This document shows positions 25,601-38,629 of a stretch of DNA of 64,000 bases, in pieces; within the stretch, counting starts at the first letter, position 1, and every line of letters begins with the position of its first letter. A program made the translations under genes and the position numbers. Source of the DNA: Whalleya microplaca. Taxonomy: Eukaryota > Ascomycota > Sordariomycetes > Xylariales > Xylariaceae. The notes under the pieces are model-generated. The model had not been told where the DNA came from and ran no database searches. It worked only from the letters and a program-made list of their open reading frames with translations. The stretch covers positions 62,001 to 126,000 of the forward strand of contig MU385787.1 in assembly GCA_022497155.1 (NCBI GenBank), in the 5' to 3' direction.

Positions 25601-27043
25601 GAGTCAACTTTTACCTTCTCTGACCACTCCCTCCGCCGGATGGCCTCGGCGACAAAAGATGCGTACATAAACGGTAGTTGATGGATCAAGCGAAGATAGT
25701 CAAAAGTAGTCATCTCCTCCTCACCTTGGTTAACGACATTCATTTGGGTCTTGACACTGTGGAGTAGGCTCGTGATCTCGGCAATTCTGCGCATGAATAC
25801 GAGAGAGTCCGTGGCAACATCATTACGCGCCTGGGTGGCATAACGAAGCATATCACTCATCTCTACTGCCCGATTCTGAATACTGGGCAGCAGTTGCTTG
25901 GTATGATTAACGGCGGTCTTGGAAGCCTGCGGAAGATCCTTCGTTTGATTCGTATAGGATAAAATCGCTTGATAATCTGTGTCAATCTTCCTAGCAACGG
26001 CTTCGATGTCCTCTAATAACTGGGTGCAGTCATTGCTGTGCTGCATGGCCGAGCGAGCTACGAGCTGGTCAAACTCTTGAAACAGCTCGTCGCAACTGGC
26101 AAACATCTTATCCGCGACCTTGTCGAGTTCGGAGATCTTGCCGTTGAACTTTCGCAAAGACGTGGCTGCCAGCTTCCCGGCTTTCCGCGTCGGCTCCGGA
26201 TCGATAAGATCCTCTAGCGTCGCCTGTCGGGGCTTTCGAATATCCTGGCTGGTCATGAACCGCACCATGGCCGGCGAGATGGCGATGCTCCGGGCCAAAT
26301 TTAGATGTTGCTCCCAATTCTCAGTTAAGGCACCATATTCCTCCTGGGCGGATGTTGCCCACTTCTTTAGCTCATGATACTTTGGGTCTATCGGTTTCAG
26401 GGCGGTGTCGAGATTTGCTACAGCAGCGTCAAGGCATTTCAGCATGACATCCATCTCGCCATAACGAGCCCGTGCCGCTTCTGCCATGACAGCACAGTCT
26501 TCTACAACCTTCAATGCCCAGTCGCGACGCCGCTTGAATAGATCTCGCCATGATTGGAGTGAATGGGTGTTTTCGATAGAATTAGGAGCAGCGGAGACGG
26601 TATAACGCTTGGGCGGAGGAGACTCGGATATGAGGGAGTTGGTAGTGCCGGGCGAAGTGACTTGGGTTATTCGAATATCGTAGACGTATATTTCATGCTA
26701 CGGTGAAGCCAAGATCAGACTGGATGCTCTGGAACACGTCCGAGGGCGGATGGACTAACCTCTGTCTGTATCGTCTGGATTTTCACGGTCTTTCCCTGCG
26801 ATGTAAGAGCAACGATATTCTGTACCGGGATAGAGCTTTGCCGGGCCACCCAGGCCTTGAAGTCATCGAGACTACACGGAGAGCATACATTATTAGTCAC
26901 AATAGGGCAAATACGGGCTAACGGCGAATGCTAGATAGGTCGGATTTGGGGGCGGTGGGAACATACGACTCGAACTGTGAGATATCGACCTGCAGGCGCT
27001 GGCCCGTATGGGCAATCAACACCTGCGTCTGCGCCGTCGCCAT
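22618..27043 (-). CDS. ATG11: Autophagy scaffold protein Atg11
   Basis: Three exons on the minus strand (26967-27043, 26760-26871, 22618-26697) join in frame to 1422 residues. The N-terminus QVLIAHTGQRLQVDISQFES, then LDDFKAWVARQSSIP, is the ubiquitin-like start typical of fungal Atg11. EIYVYDIRITQ and the helical region of the Atg17-like part follow. Long heptad-rich coiled coils occupy roughly residues 550-1000 (for example LEQQVERLAKERRDDVLK). The C-terminal Atg11 domain begins near KELTQRLYTQNERLCRLLER and includes CPHFFLREQEPHRLRSREWL. The tail is disordered, with a KDKDKDKDK run and Gln runs. Atg11 links cargo receptors to the phagophore site in selective autophagy. The gene is intact and divergent from the gene at 28051. 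Confidence 0.9.
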
Positions 27044-28050
27044 GATGCGTACAGTCCATTCCCTTGGGAAATTAGAGGAAGAATACCGAGCGTAAAACTA
27101 ACGAAGACGAACAAGAACAAAAAAGAAGACCAACAAGAAGAAGGAGAAGAAGAAGATAGAGACTAGACGTAGGACCAGGTGCGGGTCGGAAATGAAGCTC
27201 TATCAGAGCTCAGATCAGCTCAGCAGACAGGCAGGAAGACAATTCAATAGTCACAGGTGCTGCTTCGACAAGGCTCTTGATTAGTCTATCAGCGCGCATT
27301 CGTCACCCAAGACACTGACAGCAGACAGGGCTAGCAACGCCGTAGGTCTAGAGCCTAGCAACGCTGTAATACTGCCGCAACTGGGTACGCTTAGGGCGCT
27401 CGGGCCACGTCGGAAGAGGACCCCCAGAAATGTCGGTATGTAGGTTAGGTGTGTGTATGTATATCCGTACCTCGGGCCAATGTGACAGGGCCTCGTGACG
27501 GGTAAATCGTGACGGTGGACAGGTGTTGGATTATATGTGATAGACTTTAAGAAAAAGCATCAAGGGCAGGGTGGGACTACCCAAAGAACCGCGGGCCGAT
27601 ATGGTTTTCATTGTTGTTCATTCGTCTGCGAATCATTGCTTGCAGGTACAGCAGGTACACCAACCAAACCTTGGTCAACGGGCACTTTTTGTTGCTTGGG
27701 TGAGGAAACATGACATGTCTAGCGAGTCAAAAGAAGAGAAGCAAGCCACAACTCTAACCTAGCAATAGGACAAGCCACAACTTGGCCCAGCAGCCCAGCC
27801 ACAGGTTGACTTAGCCGTAAGTTGACTTAGCCATAGATTGACTCGGCCACACACTCACTCAGCCACATTTGACCAGACGCGATGTATGCTTGGAAAGCTA
27901 TTTACAGAACGCGGTCTGAATATTGATATGGAATATGGTCATGAATTGTGATTAACTACCTTGTTAAACATTATAAACTCTTTATCATTGAACCACCACG
28001 TAGCACCTAGACGCGCCCCGAACGCGCTCTAGTGTACCGTCCATATAATC
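27044..28050. other. Divergent promoter region with a short degenerate tandem repeat
   Basis: This is the 1-kb gap between the Atg11 and CENP-H-like starts. From about 27806 to 27872 a 16-17-bp motif related to TTGACTTAGCCATAGA repeats about four times (TTGACTTAGCCGTAAG, TTGACTTAGCCATAGA, TTGACTCGGCCACACA, then a weaker copy). No gene is seen. Purine-rich AAGAAGAAGGAGAAG at 27132-27156 lies in the presumed Atg11 leader. Confidence 0.5.
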
Positions 28051-28932
28051 ATGTCAGACCAAACCCCTGATGCCCCAGGACCACTTCTTCTATCAGACGA
28101 TGAGAAGCGAGCCTTACAGCTACACGACCGTCTTCAGCAGCTCCAGTTGGAAATCGCCTTGTTGACTGCGCAGAAGAACTATGTTCCAGGTAAGTCTTAC
28201 GCCCAATCTCAAATTCATACATAATCTGACAACTGCCCTCAGGTGCAAACTCATCACCGGAAAATGACACCATCGAAGCAGCCCAGAAGGCGCTTCTAGA
28301 CTCTAGATCCCGATACGTCCTACGGAACGGGGTCGTAGAGAGCGTCGTGACGGCCAACCCGATCCTGCAAGCCGTGCACGGGGGCTCCAACGCCTCGCCC
28401 ATCGAGAAGTGAGCCCCCGTTCTCCTCCCCTCCATCAACCGTTCCGCTCTTCCACCCCTCGCTTCACTTCCACTCACCCTTCTCTTCATCCCTTCCTCCC
28501 CTTCTCATCTACTCACTCCCTCCCTTCCCCAACAGGACCAACTAACCACGCCCCAGGGACCTTCTCCCCATCCTCACAGCGCGCGACACCAGCGCCTCAG
28601 CACTAGCGCACCAAAGCACCTCCCTGCGCACCCTGCTCGACGAGATCACGGCCACGGAGGGCGCGAGCCAGCGCCTCGCTCGCGAGAACGTAGACCTAGC
28701 CTCGCGCGTGCTGGAACTGGCGGCGCAGACGGCGCAGCGCCGGGGCGCCGCCGCCGTCGAGGACGCGGAGATCGCGCGTCTGGAGCAGCGCGTGCGCGTC
28801 AGCCGCCAGCGGTGGCGCGTGCTGAAGGAGACGGCGGGCGCGGTCGTCGTGGGCAGTGGTGTGGACTGGGCCCGGGATCCCGGGTTGAGGGATGTGGTGC
28901 TCGATCCGGAGGATGAGGAGGATGGGGTTTGA
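28051..28932 (+). CDS. Probable CENP-H-family kinetochore protein
   Basis: Three exons (28051-28189, 28243-28408, 28557-28932) join in frame to 226 residues. The protein is almost wholly helical and coiled-coil in character: LQLHDRLQQLQLEIALLTAQ near the N-terminus, TANPILQAVHGG in the middle, and RVRVSRQRWRVLKETA before the C-terminal VVGSGVDWARDPGLRDVVL. The last segment resembles the conserved C-terminus of CENP-H/Fta3 proteins, subunits of the inner kinetochore CCAN complex. The assignment comes from remembered family pattern, not a search, so another small coiled-coil kinetochore subunit is possible. The second intron lies in a C/T-rich stretch. Confidence 0.6.
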
Positions 28933-31900
28933 TGGATGGAGGTAGGGATGGAGGGAGGGGTAAGTGAGAAAGAGAGAGAGAGATTTCCCCCTTTCTTGGT
29001 GGGAGGCGGAGATTACGGACGGCTGTTCGTTCACGTTTGATGATACCCATGTTTTCTATGTTTTAATGACAGGATGGATGGATTCTAGGTAGATGGCATA
29101 TTTGCTTTCCATCCTCGAGTATGTCCTCTATTGCATGTTCATTCTAGAACGACTGTCTAGGTTACCACTCACCAGCTTCCTCCGCATCCTAATAGGGTTC
29201 TTAACGATTCCGCCGAAGCAGTTTGTCAAGTATTATGGTAATACTATGATAGAATCGCAACGCATCATCGTAAAATAGATTTCCACTCTACCAAAACATC
29301 GTGAAATTCCCAATCGGCTTCCTATTTTCTCCCACAGAGCCACAATGTTCACCCCAGCCAGCCACATAGGAGAGATCTTGGTGAGCTAACCTAAAACTCG
29401 AGGATGCGTTCCCCTGATTGATAGGGCTTAGCGCCATCACTAACCTTCTCGATACGTATCTGGTCGCTTGGTTGCTCGGTCTTGGCATGGATCACGTGCG
29501 GCGAGTTCTATTTTTGTATGCACAGGCCATGCATCGTCGAATGATGCACATGCGTAGATTGTGGGTGGTAGGTGGTAGGTACATGTAGTCCGACTGGCTA
29601 CCTGGGCAAAGGCGGCGATACATTTTCCTCTAATAACCTCTCGGTTTACCTAATAATAGGGTTCTGAGCAGTGACTTCCTGGTGGGAAAGTGGGAATGGT
29701 TCCTCCGCGTCTACACGTAGAATGATTTACAGCACGTGGGTTCTTTGGGCAAGTTCGCGAGATGTGAATAATCATTGGCACGTCATATTAACTGCTACAT
29801 ACTGTAGCTGGATTCAGAGCTATTTTTGCTCTGCTGCAATCAGGACCCGTTGTGTCGTAGTGTTTTCGCTAGTGGAGAGGAAGTTCTCATATGTACGGAG
29901 TAAGAAAATCAAAAATAAAAAGAGACCAAACCGATGTGAAGGTACCTACGCAAAGTAGACAGGGTGCACAGTAGGTATATGCACATGGACTATTTTTTCT
30001 GATGTCTTTTCTTGGTGTAGCCTGTACATACACTACGTACTTCGCAGTTGGCTGATTTTCTGCTGCAATGATTTCGGCCTAGCAAGACACCCGATGCCTC
30101 ACATTAGGAACGAGAGACAGCGCGCGGCTTGTCGCTGCATAAAGCAGCAAGGTTGACGGATCTAGGCATGACCAAGCGTTTCCCAACTGTACGATCTTGC
30201 CCAGAATGGTGCAGAGCCCGCTCCCTCACCCTACCGCGTTGGTAAGCAGTGTCGCCCTAAAGATGTAGGGACATGATAGGTATTTCACATCCAGTACTCA
30301 ATTGCTACCATGACCTACCGAATCGCGACCTGTTTCACGCGCTTATTCTTCAGAATAATCGTTGAGTATGGTCATTCTCTTGGTCGCAACGCGTGTTCAG
30401 GGAGTGTTGCGAGTACCCATATATGCGCCTTGATAACATGGTAGTACGACACATCTTCCGTGCGACGGCTGCGACGGCCTTGCTTTGTCCATATTGCTAC
30501 AATGTTCAAGGACATGATATACTTGGAGGATGCGCAGACTCAGGAGGCAGGCTCACGGGTCATTGCGGAGTAATGTTGCGCCAGTGCAACAACCTGGAGG
30601 ACTTCCAATGCAGAATATGAATGAAGAGTAGACTATCTATTGGCTGAGAAATCCTTGCGGCCATATTTGCCTGTGAAGACACGCTTATTTTGGATAGTTC
30701 ATCAATACAATCCTGTTTGTGTGGATGATGTAGGCAGTACGGAGGAAAGCGAGGGAGTTCGGTTCATTTACGGACTAGGTCCAATAATAGGTACTGCATA
30801 CGAAGCTGCTAGAAATGGGCACAAAGGTGCAATTGATCCCGTCTAGACCGGCATACCGAAGAATGAAGCATTACAGGTAGAAATGACACCGATCAGTGGT
30901 AGATTTCGATATAAGTGAGAGGATTTTTTATTTTTATTTTTATTTTTATATTTTTTCTTCTTGTACTTGTCGTTGGGTGATATGTTCTTAGGAGAAACTT
31001 ATTATACGGAAACAAATTGGTAGGCGATTGTTTGCTTAGTCAGCCTCCTTGAGGAGTGAGTGGCAGTAGGTGTGCCAGGGGGCAGAAAAGGGGAGAGAGG
31101 GGGAAACCAGCAGGAGCAAAGCAGAGAGGGGGCAGGCAGACTCCCAGAACCGCAGCAAGGATTTTGTGTGGTTGTAATCACCTGCAAGCGCCAGCACCCG
31201 GCAAAGCAAAACATCCACATCCACCAGTGCCTCAACGTGCTGATAAGGTCGCTAATAAGAGGTACCACTAGCGCTAACCAGAATGGGAGAGGTACTTCCA
31301 AGAACCGGTGCTGCAGGTTTTGGAGTGACTGGACAACATGAAGATCCCACTGCCTACCTACAGAACAAGCAATGTCTGCCTACTGCGTAAATGTAGAAGC
31401 AGCACTAGGTAGATTTCAAATGTGCGCGTACTCTCTTACCTACCTAACCTAGCTGCTTTATCAACTACTTGCCTACCACATGTAGAGACAGGTATGTAAC
31501 GAGTTGTCTATCCAAGGATCCAAAGACGTGCAAGGCGAACAAGGTCTCGAAGGGTGCAGCTATTAAAGACACGAGACCAGGAAAGGGAAAGCTGGTAAAA
31601 AGGGCTGATGGGAACAGGAGGGTTTGTGGTCACTTACACAGTAGGAAAGGGGGGATACCTAAGGGGGCAATAGGTGATTGGAGGTGATGTCAACAAAGTG
31701 AAAATGTAGCTTGATAGGCAGTAGGAATAATAAGCATTGACAAAAAGTCATTCCAAGCTTGATAACAACCACTGAAGATCCATAAAATCAATGAGATCAG
31801 GGGTACGCGGTTCAGACCTGTACATTCAAACCTGTACATACATATACGTGTGTCAAAGCCACTTAGCGGAGGTACATGTATTTGCAGGCTGTGTCTAGTC

Positions 31901-33562
31901 TCTAGTCTCTAAGGTAGACTCTAGCAACTGAGGTAACCATGGCAGGCAGCCCATGGTGGGCTGGTTTTCTCAAGAGTCGTGTTCGATATAGTAGGGTTGG
32001 TCCTAGTCAAAAGTGCCCCCTTTTGTCTGATCATGGCCTTTTATGTAGTTAGGCTCTGAGTGTTCTGGTGACTGAATGTCGACAATCAGAGGCGCACACA
32101 TTACCCGTTGTTTCGGTGGGAAACATTGGAAGAGGGGACTGTGGGATGGAGGAATGGAAGCGAGACAGACCATGGAAGCTGGCTGGCTGGCTGTGTTGCA
32201 GCTGAATGAATGAAGATGAATGAATGAATCAATGAGTGGTGAGGAAAAGGTAAAGAGAGGCAGGCGGGCGGGCAAACAGGGTGTCCATGGTAAGGTTGTG
32301 TGTGAAAGCAGCAGCACCAAAGCACCACTACCTGGGCAGCTGGGCTCTTTCCCTCCCAGTAACAGAGAAATGGCCCATACAGTTCCAGGCACACTGTACC
32401 TCATGTACAATGTCTAGGATAGGTAGGTACCTAGGTAAAATGTACCGGTTGCCTCGGACGGAATGTCATACTGTACTCCGTATGTAGGTGTGTCAGGTGT
32501 GTGCCTGCTTGTATTCCCTCCTAGTAGCCTACCTAGGTACCCGATTCGTACAGTATTAGAAGACAGTATGTAGAACTTGCCGTAGTCACCAGAGTGACCG
32601 GGACATCAATGAACAAGCAGGAGCAGCAGCACCCCTTTGACAAATGACAGGATGCCAGCTGCTGCCAGTCGAAATCACTCCAGCAGGTCACTGTGTGCAC
32701 TCTCTGTGCCTGTCTTCTTTTTGCATCCTGCCCGCTTTTTGATGCTGCCCCCTCCCACCTTGTACCCTCCCTTAAGAAATTGGAGTCCTGAGTCTTGCGC
32801 TCACACTCTCCCCAAGCACAATCACCCTCCCGCAGTAAAAAGGCAGTAGGCCAACGCTCCCCCCATACAAATTTCCCTCTCTTCTCCCTCATACAAATCT
32901 CTCACCCAAATCCTCTCCCAAACAAACGCCGCCTACACACAACTTCAATACCCGCACATACAATCGTAAGTACCTCTGTTTATATGGCACTGCACTGCAA
33001 ACACAAAGTCACCACATCGACCACCTCCATCGTCGACTCCCATCTGCTGCTTCTCTCCGTTTAATTCATCCAACACAATTGAATCGTCTTTTTCTTTCTC
33101 GTTTCGTCTGTCTGGAGTCCATCGTCAACTTTCTGGTTGGCCGATACTCCGAGCCTCTTCGAGTCAACATCGTCCAACCTCGCCTTTACGTGACCATATC
33201 CACTGACTGCAATTGCATCAACAGCTTAAGCAACCTCAACACACTCTATTGAATTCTCCAGAAAACTCTCAAGGTATGTGTCTAGGTCTACTTTGATCGA
33301 TTTAGAGCTTCGAAACGCGATTTTCACGCGTTGGCATGCGCAATTGCATTTGCGACAACTTCGCACGCATCTCACCCAAACAACCGCCCACCACCACTTA
33401 CACGCCTGCCCCTCCTCACCTTATCACCATTCCATCTATCGCGCCATCTTTCGCGCCTACAAATCCACCACTTTACCACCTCACAACTTAGTGCAGCTCG
33501 CCTTAATTCTTCTACAAGACCCCAAGGCTAACCTCCCATTCAACACACAGAACTCAATCGCA
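28933..33562. other. Gene-poor interval ending in the long leader of the HMG-box gene
   Basis: About 4.6 kb without a supportable protein gene. Visible items are a GAGAGAGAGAG run near 28973, an (A/T)-pentamer run of TTTTA units at 30927-30960, and many TACCTAGGTA-like and GTAGGTA motifs between 29560 and 32530. From about 32700 the plus strand becomes strongly pyrimidine-rich, the usual look of the promoter and leader of a highly expressed fungal gene. A likely leader intron (donor AAG|GTATGT at 33274, acceptor ACACAG ending at 33550) precedes the start codon of the HMG gene. Confidence 0.45.
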
Positions 33563-34185
33563 ATGCCTAAGGAGACTACCAAGCGTGGCAAGACCGGTAA
33601 GGTCGAGAAGAGAAAGGGCAAGAAGGGTAAGTCGCACATTCTATGTTGTCGTCACGCGCATATGAAGGAGGTCATTTCAGCTTTCTGCATACTCTGCAGA
33701 CTACTCCATTGCACTCCATATGTCATTGGGTCCATGCCACACAGGTCCCCTTCCCATTGCGCATTGCTCGCGTGTATCGCATGCACCTTTGGGCTGACAT
33801 CGGCTAACAATGAACATAGACCCCAACGCCCCAAAGCGCGGTCTCTCTGCATACATGTTCTTTGCCAATGAGCAACGTGAGAATGTTCGTGACGAGAACC
33901 CTGGCATCTCTTTCGGTAAGCCGCCACGCTCCGTTAGCAGCCGCCACCTATTGACATAGTCGCAGGCCAAGTTGGCAAGATCCTGGGTGAGAGATGGAAA
34001 GCCTTGAACGACAAGCAGCGTACCCCGTACGAAGCCAAGGCTGCTGCCGACAAGAAGCGTTACGAGGATGAGAAGCAAGCATACCAGGTATGTTGAGTAG
34101 ATCACAACTTTGATAACCGCCGCTGAACGTGGCTGATTAGGCCGAATCGGAATAGGCTGGCGGCGACGATGAGAGTGATGAATAA
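33563..34185 (+). CDS. NHP6: Nhp6-type HMG-box chromatin protein
   Basis: Exons 33563-33626, 33820-33915, 33966-34087 and a last exon from 34156 give 103 residues. A basic N-terminus ([19 protein letters not shown]) precedes a single HMG box: [57 protein letters not shown]. This is the layout of Nhp6, an abundant nuclear DNA-bending protein that acts with FACT and other chromatin factors. Two acceptors compete for the last exon. The one ending at 34140 gives the tail AESE and stops at TAG 34153-34155. The one ending at 34155 uses that same TAG as its acceptor and gives the acidic tail [10 protein letters not shown] prefer the second because acidic tails are usual. A leader intron is likely. 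Confidence 0.88.
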
Positions 34186-36574
34186 ATAGTTCAATCAGCT
34201 CTCTCCGCTTAGGTCATGAAGTTCAACGATGAGATGACTTGAATGGTCGTCTGCCAATGAAGTTGAACTTAAGGTGGCATGCATGGTTTCTTTCCAGGTT
34301 TAATGTGTATGGGATCGGTCGGTGTTGAAGCATAGGAACAGGACATGCTTCGCTTTGCTTTACATCGTTTTCGCCGCCATGGCTGGGCGGGGTTGGGGGA
34401 TGCCCCTTCAGTCACGTTGTCTCACTCGAGTTAGCTTGCGCGATACTCGAGACCACCAGTATGGTGCCGCTTGACAGCGAGATGTGTACAATATTATTTC
34501 GCAAATGCGAAGAGTTGCACCACGTTTGAGGTTGTTCCCGGCAGCACATGAATCAGTAGTCGTGATAAAATGCGTAACTGGCACAGTCCCACGTGGCTGG
34601 TCCCATCCTGAGGTCACCCACACCCGGCAGACGAATGCGGGTGATGATCCTGTTCCAGAGATCTGGTTTGACTGCCAGGGGTCTGACCTTGATCTAATAA
34701 GGTGTGGGAGCAAATGTGGCTGAGACCCTGTTGCCTAACTTTTGTCAACAACACTTTAGGAACGAGGCTACGAAACTAATCCAATCCCTCTAACCTTTGA
34801 CTACCCAAGAAGTGTTTACATATTCTGTCCATCGTGTATCTCATCCATATGGAACAACAACTCTTGGTAGCTCAGTTGCCAAGGCTCCGGAACGGGCCGC
34901 GACTATCATTGGTAACTATCCCTAGGTTAATTACTTCGTATAATGAATAATATCAGTACCCTAATAGACTCAGATACTTCCCGTTGTTATTAACGATCTT
35001 CAGTGGCGGGCTAGATGTTTATGAAGGTAACGCAAGCGCAACACAACATAACCTGACTCTAGAAGACCTTCCTAGAACAGGATGCATGCAAGCGCTGTAA
35101 GCAACATCTAGAAAGCCCGCCAGTACGCCATCGGAGCCTCAATCGGAACACCGCAGATTTCGGTGAGAGATCAGATCAAACTGTTGTCCTCCCTTTCGTT
35201 CCCATTCCCCGCCCTTTCTAAGCTACTCTCCTCTATGTCGAAAGAGTTAAAAGGATGAGGGCTGTTGTATTTTCGAGAGAGGCTGATATACTTTCTATGC
35301 TCTATCGTGTTCCTCTTACCAGTTAGACTAACACCCAGCCCCTCTATTATTCATTATTTAGCATAGTTCTTGATTGGAACGCACATCTATCGCTCAGTAT
35401 CGTCCAGTACGTAAACGAAGTGCAACAAGTCAGAAGCCGGTCTGTCTTGCGACCGCTTTCCGTTCTTCAGCTGTTTCGTCTCGCGCCATGTCAGCGGCAA
35501 GCAAGCGCCCAAGCATCATCCTATTTTGTCCACTCTTTTCCCTCCCTGCATATTATTTATGCAAGTGCTCTCCCTTCTCCGCGTCGTGAGCGTAGTAACA
35601 CCAATGACAACTACGCCTAATACGGCTCGTGTCCTCGCTCCGTCCAATGTCTAATGCATATTTCTGCTGATAGATTCGCTACGGATTCGTGGCAAACGCT
35701 CACTGAATGTCTATGTTCTAACTGCCCACACAGGGAAATTCCCGAGTGGCTAGCCAAGCAATTGAACTTTCTGTTGCTTTCTCGCTCATCTAGCAACCCA
35801 CCTAGTTATTCACGGGACTCTTATCGACTCTATTCTATGGATAACCTCTCACGGCAAGGGCTTATTTGTGGTCCGTTTCTTCATGCTACTCTATTCACAG
35901 TGACAATGAGGTCAGTAAGCTATGGTCAAGTCTTCCTGAGTTATGAACGTTGATATTTACATGTTTAATTAAAATACAGCGCTTAGAGATAATAGTCTTA
36001 TTTCTATTCTGTTACCATAATCGTATCCTTTTTTTGTTTGTCCTCTTCATTTTTTTTTTTACTCTGCCCCTCGTCTGCGTCGGCCATCACCAATCCGGCC
36101 GTACTATGACTTGGGACCCTAGTCAGGTTCACATATCTGCCACATCACCCCACCATAGAGATTAGGGTCTCAACGCATCATATGAGACTATCTCGGATCA
36201 AAACTCTGCCCTAGGCTACTCTTTGTTGGTTGCGAGCTCAACCTTGAGATCATCTCTTATTTATTGCCTCTACTGCTGAGGTCATTCCCGACTTTCCCCA
36301 CACGGCCACTTGGCCGGCCCTCTAGCGGAGACATAATTGCTATTTCTACATCTTATCGATCATCAAGAGAACTCCTCATAACATTATCAAACACCTTCAA
36401 CTCAGACTCTATCTACCTTTATTCCTATCCTAACAAGGTACAGAGATAGCCGGCAGATATTGGTGTAACAACAAACCATTACCCACGGAGGCTGTGGGGG
36501 AGAAGCTAAAAGGGTCTTATTGAGGAGCTAACTTCACTTACCACCATCATGGAACCGTAGATGCCAAACTCGCT
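34186..36574. other. Intergenic region, no gene seen
   Basis: About 2.4 kb with frequent stops in all frames and no recognisable domain. It contains T-rich runs near 36010-36060. It is probably the 3' flank of the HMG gene and the promoter of the gene at 36575. Confidence 0.4.
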
Positions 36575-38629
36575 ATGGACATTCAGTACCGGCCAAGAAC
36601 ACCTGCTACCACGAGGTGGGCAGCTCAATTCGGCCCTCAACTCCTCAATGGTTGCTGGCTCGAGGCTGATCGTGCCGAGCAGGTCAGTATTAGCCTTCAA
36701 GGACTGCGGAATTGCCTGGCGGAACCATTGCATCCCCACCTCAACGGCCTCATCGACGAGATCCATATAACGAGCCGGCTACTCCGAGATCTCGCGGACC
36801 AATCACAAGTTTACATATCCCGTTTACCCACAGTGTTCGACTACCTCAATGTCATCCTCCCGTGTCTCTCCAAAACTCTTAGGGATATAGTAGAGTACGT
36901 AGAGGACAACAAACGAACCAAAGAAAGCCGCTGGAGGATGATGTACCACATGATGGGCAACGAACTCCCTGGCACGACTCTTCCAGCTAGGTTTATCATG
37001 TACAATCAGTTCTTGACACTGCTCCAGGCGCTTTTGACAAGGTAGTATTCATGAGCCAGAATAACTTGGTGATAAGTGGTGTGCTGATCTACTGCTAGGT
37101 CTGTGAATTTTGATCTGAATGCCGTAGAATCTCTCCGTCTCCGCATTCTGCAATTGCGCGCAGCCAGAAATATGCGTCAGTAGCCGCTTCTCAACGTGTC
37201 TGTTTAAGTCTCTAATTGTTCCCTAGCTCCACCGAGTCCACTAAGAACAGATACGCTCAGACAAGACGAGGCCTTGGACTTTTGGAACTCGGAAACTGTG
37301 GGTTTCTCCTATGTTTTTTTTTCGGTATATATTGTTGATTATGGGTAGAAATCTCATTGGGCTGAGGCAATCTTTACACAACCATTGCCGTCTCGAAGGG
37401 AATTCAAGAAACATGGAACGTAAGTCTTTCACTCCATAAAATGGCTAGAATTGAACTGACATGATGAAGTACACAAGCATGTGGCGTCCTACAGCAACTC
37501 GGTCACTTGCCGCCACTTCCAAGAGACGTCAAAATCCTGGTTAAAAGGTAGTCATTAGTCTTTGTTTGCCGCTGTTTCTACATTCCCATCTATTGATTTC
37601 ATGGTAGCGTGGCAGGCATGATATGCATGAACTAACCAGACATGATAGATCGTTCGACAACAATCGTATTTCTGTCATCTTCTTCCTGCAACTGACAAAC
37701 CAAGCGCCGTCAGTTTTAATTCGCACCACACAACCCAACGGAAGCTGGTGCTCAGTCCGTGGTGTCCATGAGCTGTGCATCTATCGGAAAGGCGAATCAT
37801 CCTTGACTCTAGATCGCTGGAGTCAGTCGGAGCAACGATCGAAACCCTGGGCAAACCTGTCATTTTTGACATGGGAAGGTTAGTATCGTCATCTTCACTT
37901 ACACCGGCGGGCTCATTTGCCTTGGGATATGTCGTCATGATAGAAGGAAGCTAACGCGGGAATAGAGCTAGTTTTGTTCTATTGTACCTTCGTCTGTCTG
38001 AAGGCCCAAAGTCCCAAAATGGTCAATTTTCTTAAACCTAGCAGCCGAAGTCTTCGCAAAGAGCAGAACCTTTTCCAAGCGTAAGCAATCAGTACTGGTG
38101 TACGTCTATGGGAGACTAACTTAGCCTTTCAGCTTAATTCTTGACGACGGGTATCAGCATATCCTTAATGTGTACGAGGACGAACCCACCGGTGGTTGGC
38201 GCCTACAAGCCTCCGTATATGAAGCTGAACTACGATCCTGTCCCGTATGGACAGCCTTCTGTGCGTGCGAACTCCCCACGTATTGATGATGGGTTCCTTC
38301 TCTACTCCACGCGCCATTTATCTTATTCACAAGCAAGCTTACATTAACAAATGTCTTTTCCTATAGTACCCGCAATTGTGCCTCCCACCAACATCGTCCG
38401 CAAAAACAAACACTGTATCTGGGTCTACGACCTCCAGATCTACACATTTTATGAGAGGTACCGGCCGAATCGCCAGCGGAGAGGCAGTCGCGGGGCCTTC
38501 AAGCTAGAATTCATCCACAATGAAGCGGCGGCGCGCTTTGCGGAGCTGTTCTCCCCAACGCCGGCACAAACCGCCGCCACAGAGTCGAGCGATAACAACG
38601 AGCATGAGCCTGAGGCTGTCAGTGGGTAG
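36575..38629 (+). CDS. Nine-exon protein of unknown function, 499 aa
   Basis: Exons 36575-37041, 37099-37175, 37227-37297, 37349-37419, 37470-37547, 37649-37878, 37966-38080, 38133-38260 and 38367-38629 all join in phase to 499 residues, which is strong evidence for a functional gene. The N-terminal third is helical (QGLRNCLAEPLHPHLNGLID, LPCLSKTLRDIVEYVEDNK). The second half alternates short hydrophobic and aromatic strands (NNRISVIFFLQLTNQAPSVL, ILDDGYQHILNVYEDE, GGWRLQASVYEAEL, HCIWVYDLQIYTFYERY), as in a PH-like or other beta-sandwich domain. It has no signal peptide and no clear membrane helix. I do not recognise the family. The ATG at 36575 is the first in frame with the chain; an upstream exon cannot be excluded. 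Confidence 0.7.

Noticed and set aside
28049..28489. 146-codon minus-strand frame
   Set aside because: It is antisense to the first two exons of the CENP-H-like gene, whose spliced frame is far better supported.
30393..30620. 75-codon frame in the gene-poor interval
   Set aside because: No domain, no splice partners, and composition no different from the surrounding intergenic DNA.
33278..33871. 197-codon plus-strand frame over the HMG-gene start
   Set aside because: It runs through the leader and first introns of the Nhp6-like gene in the wrong frame and has no domain.
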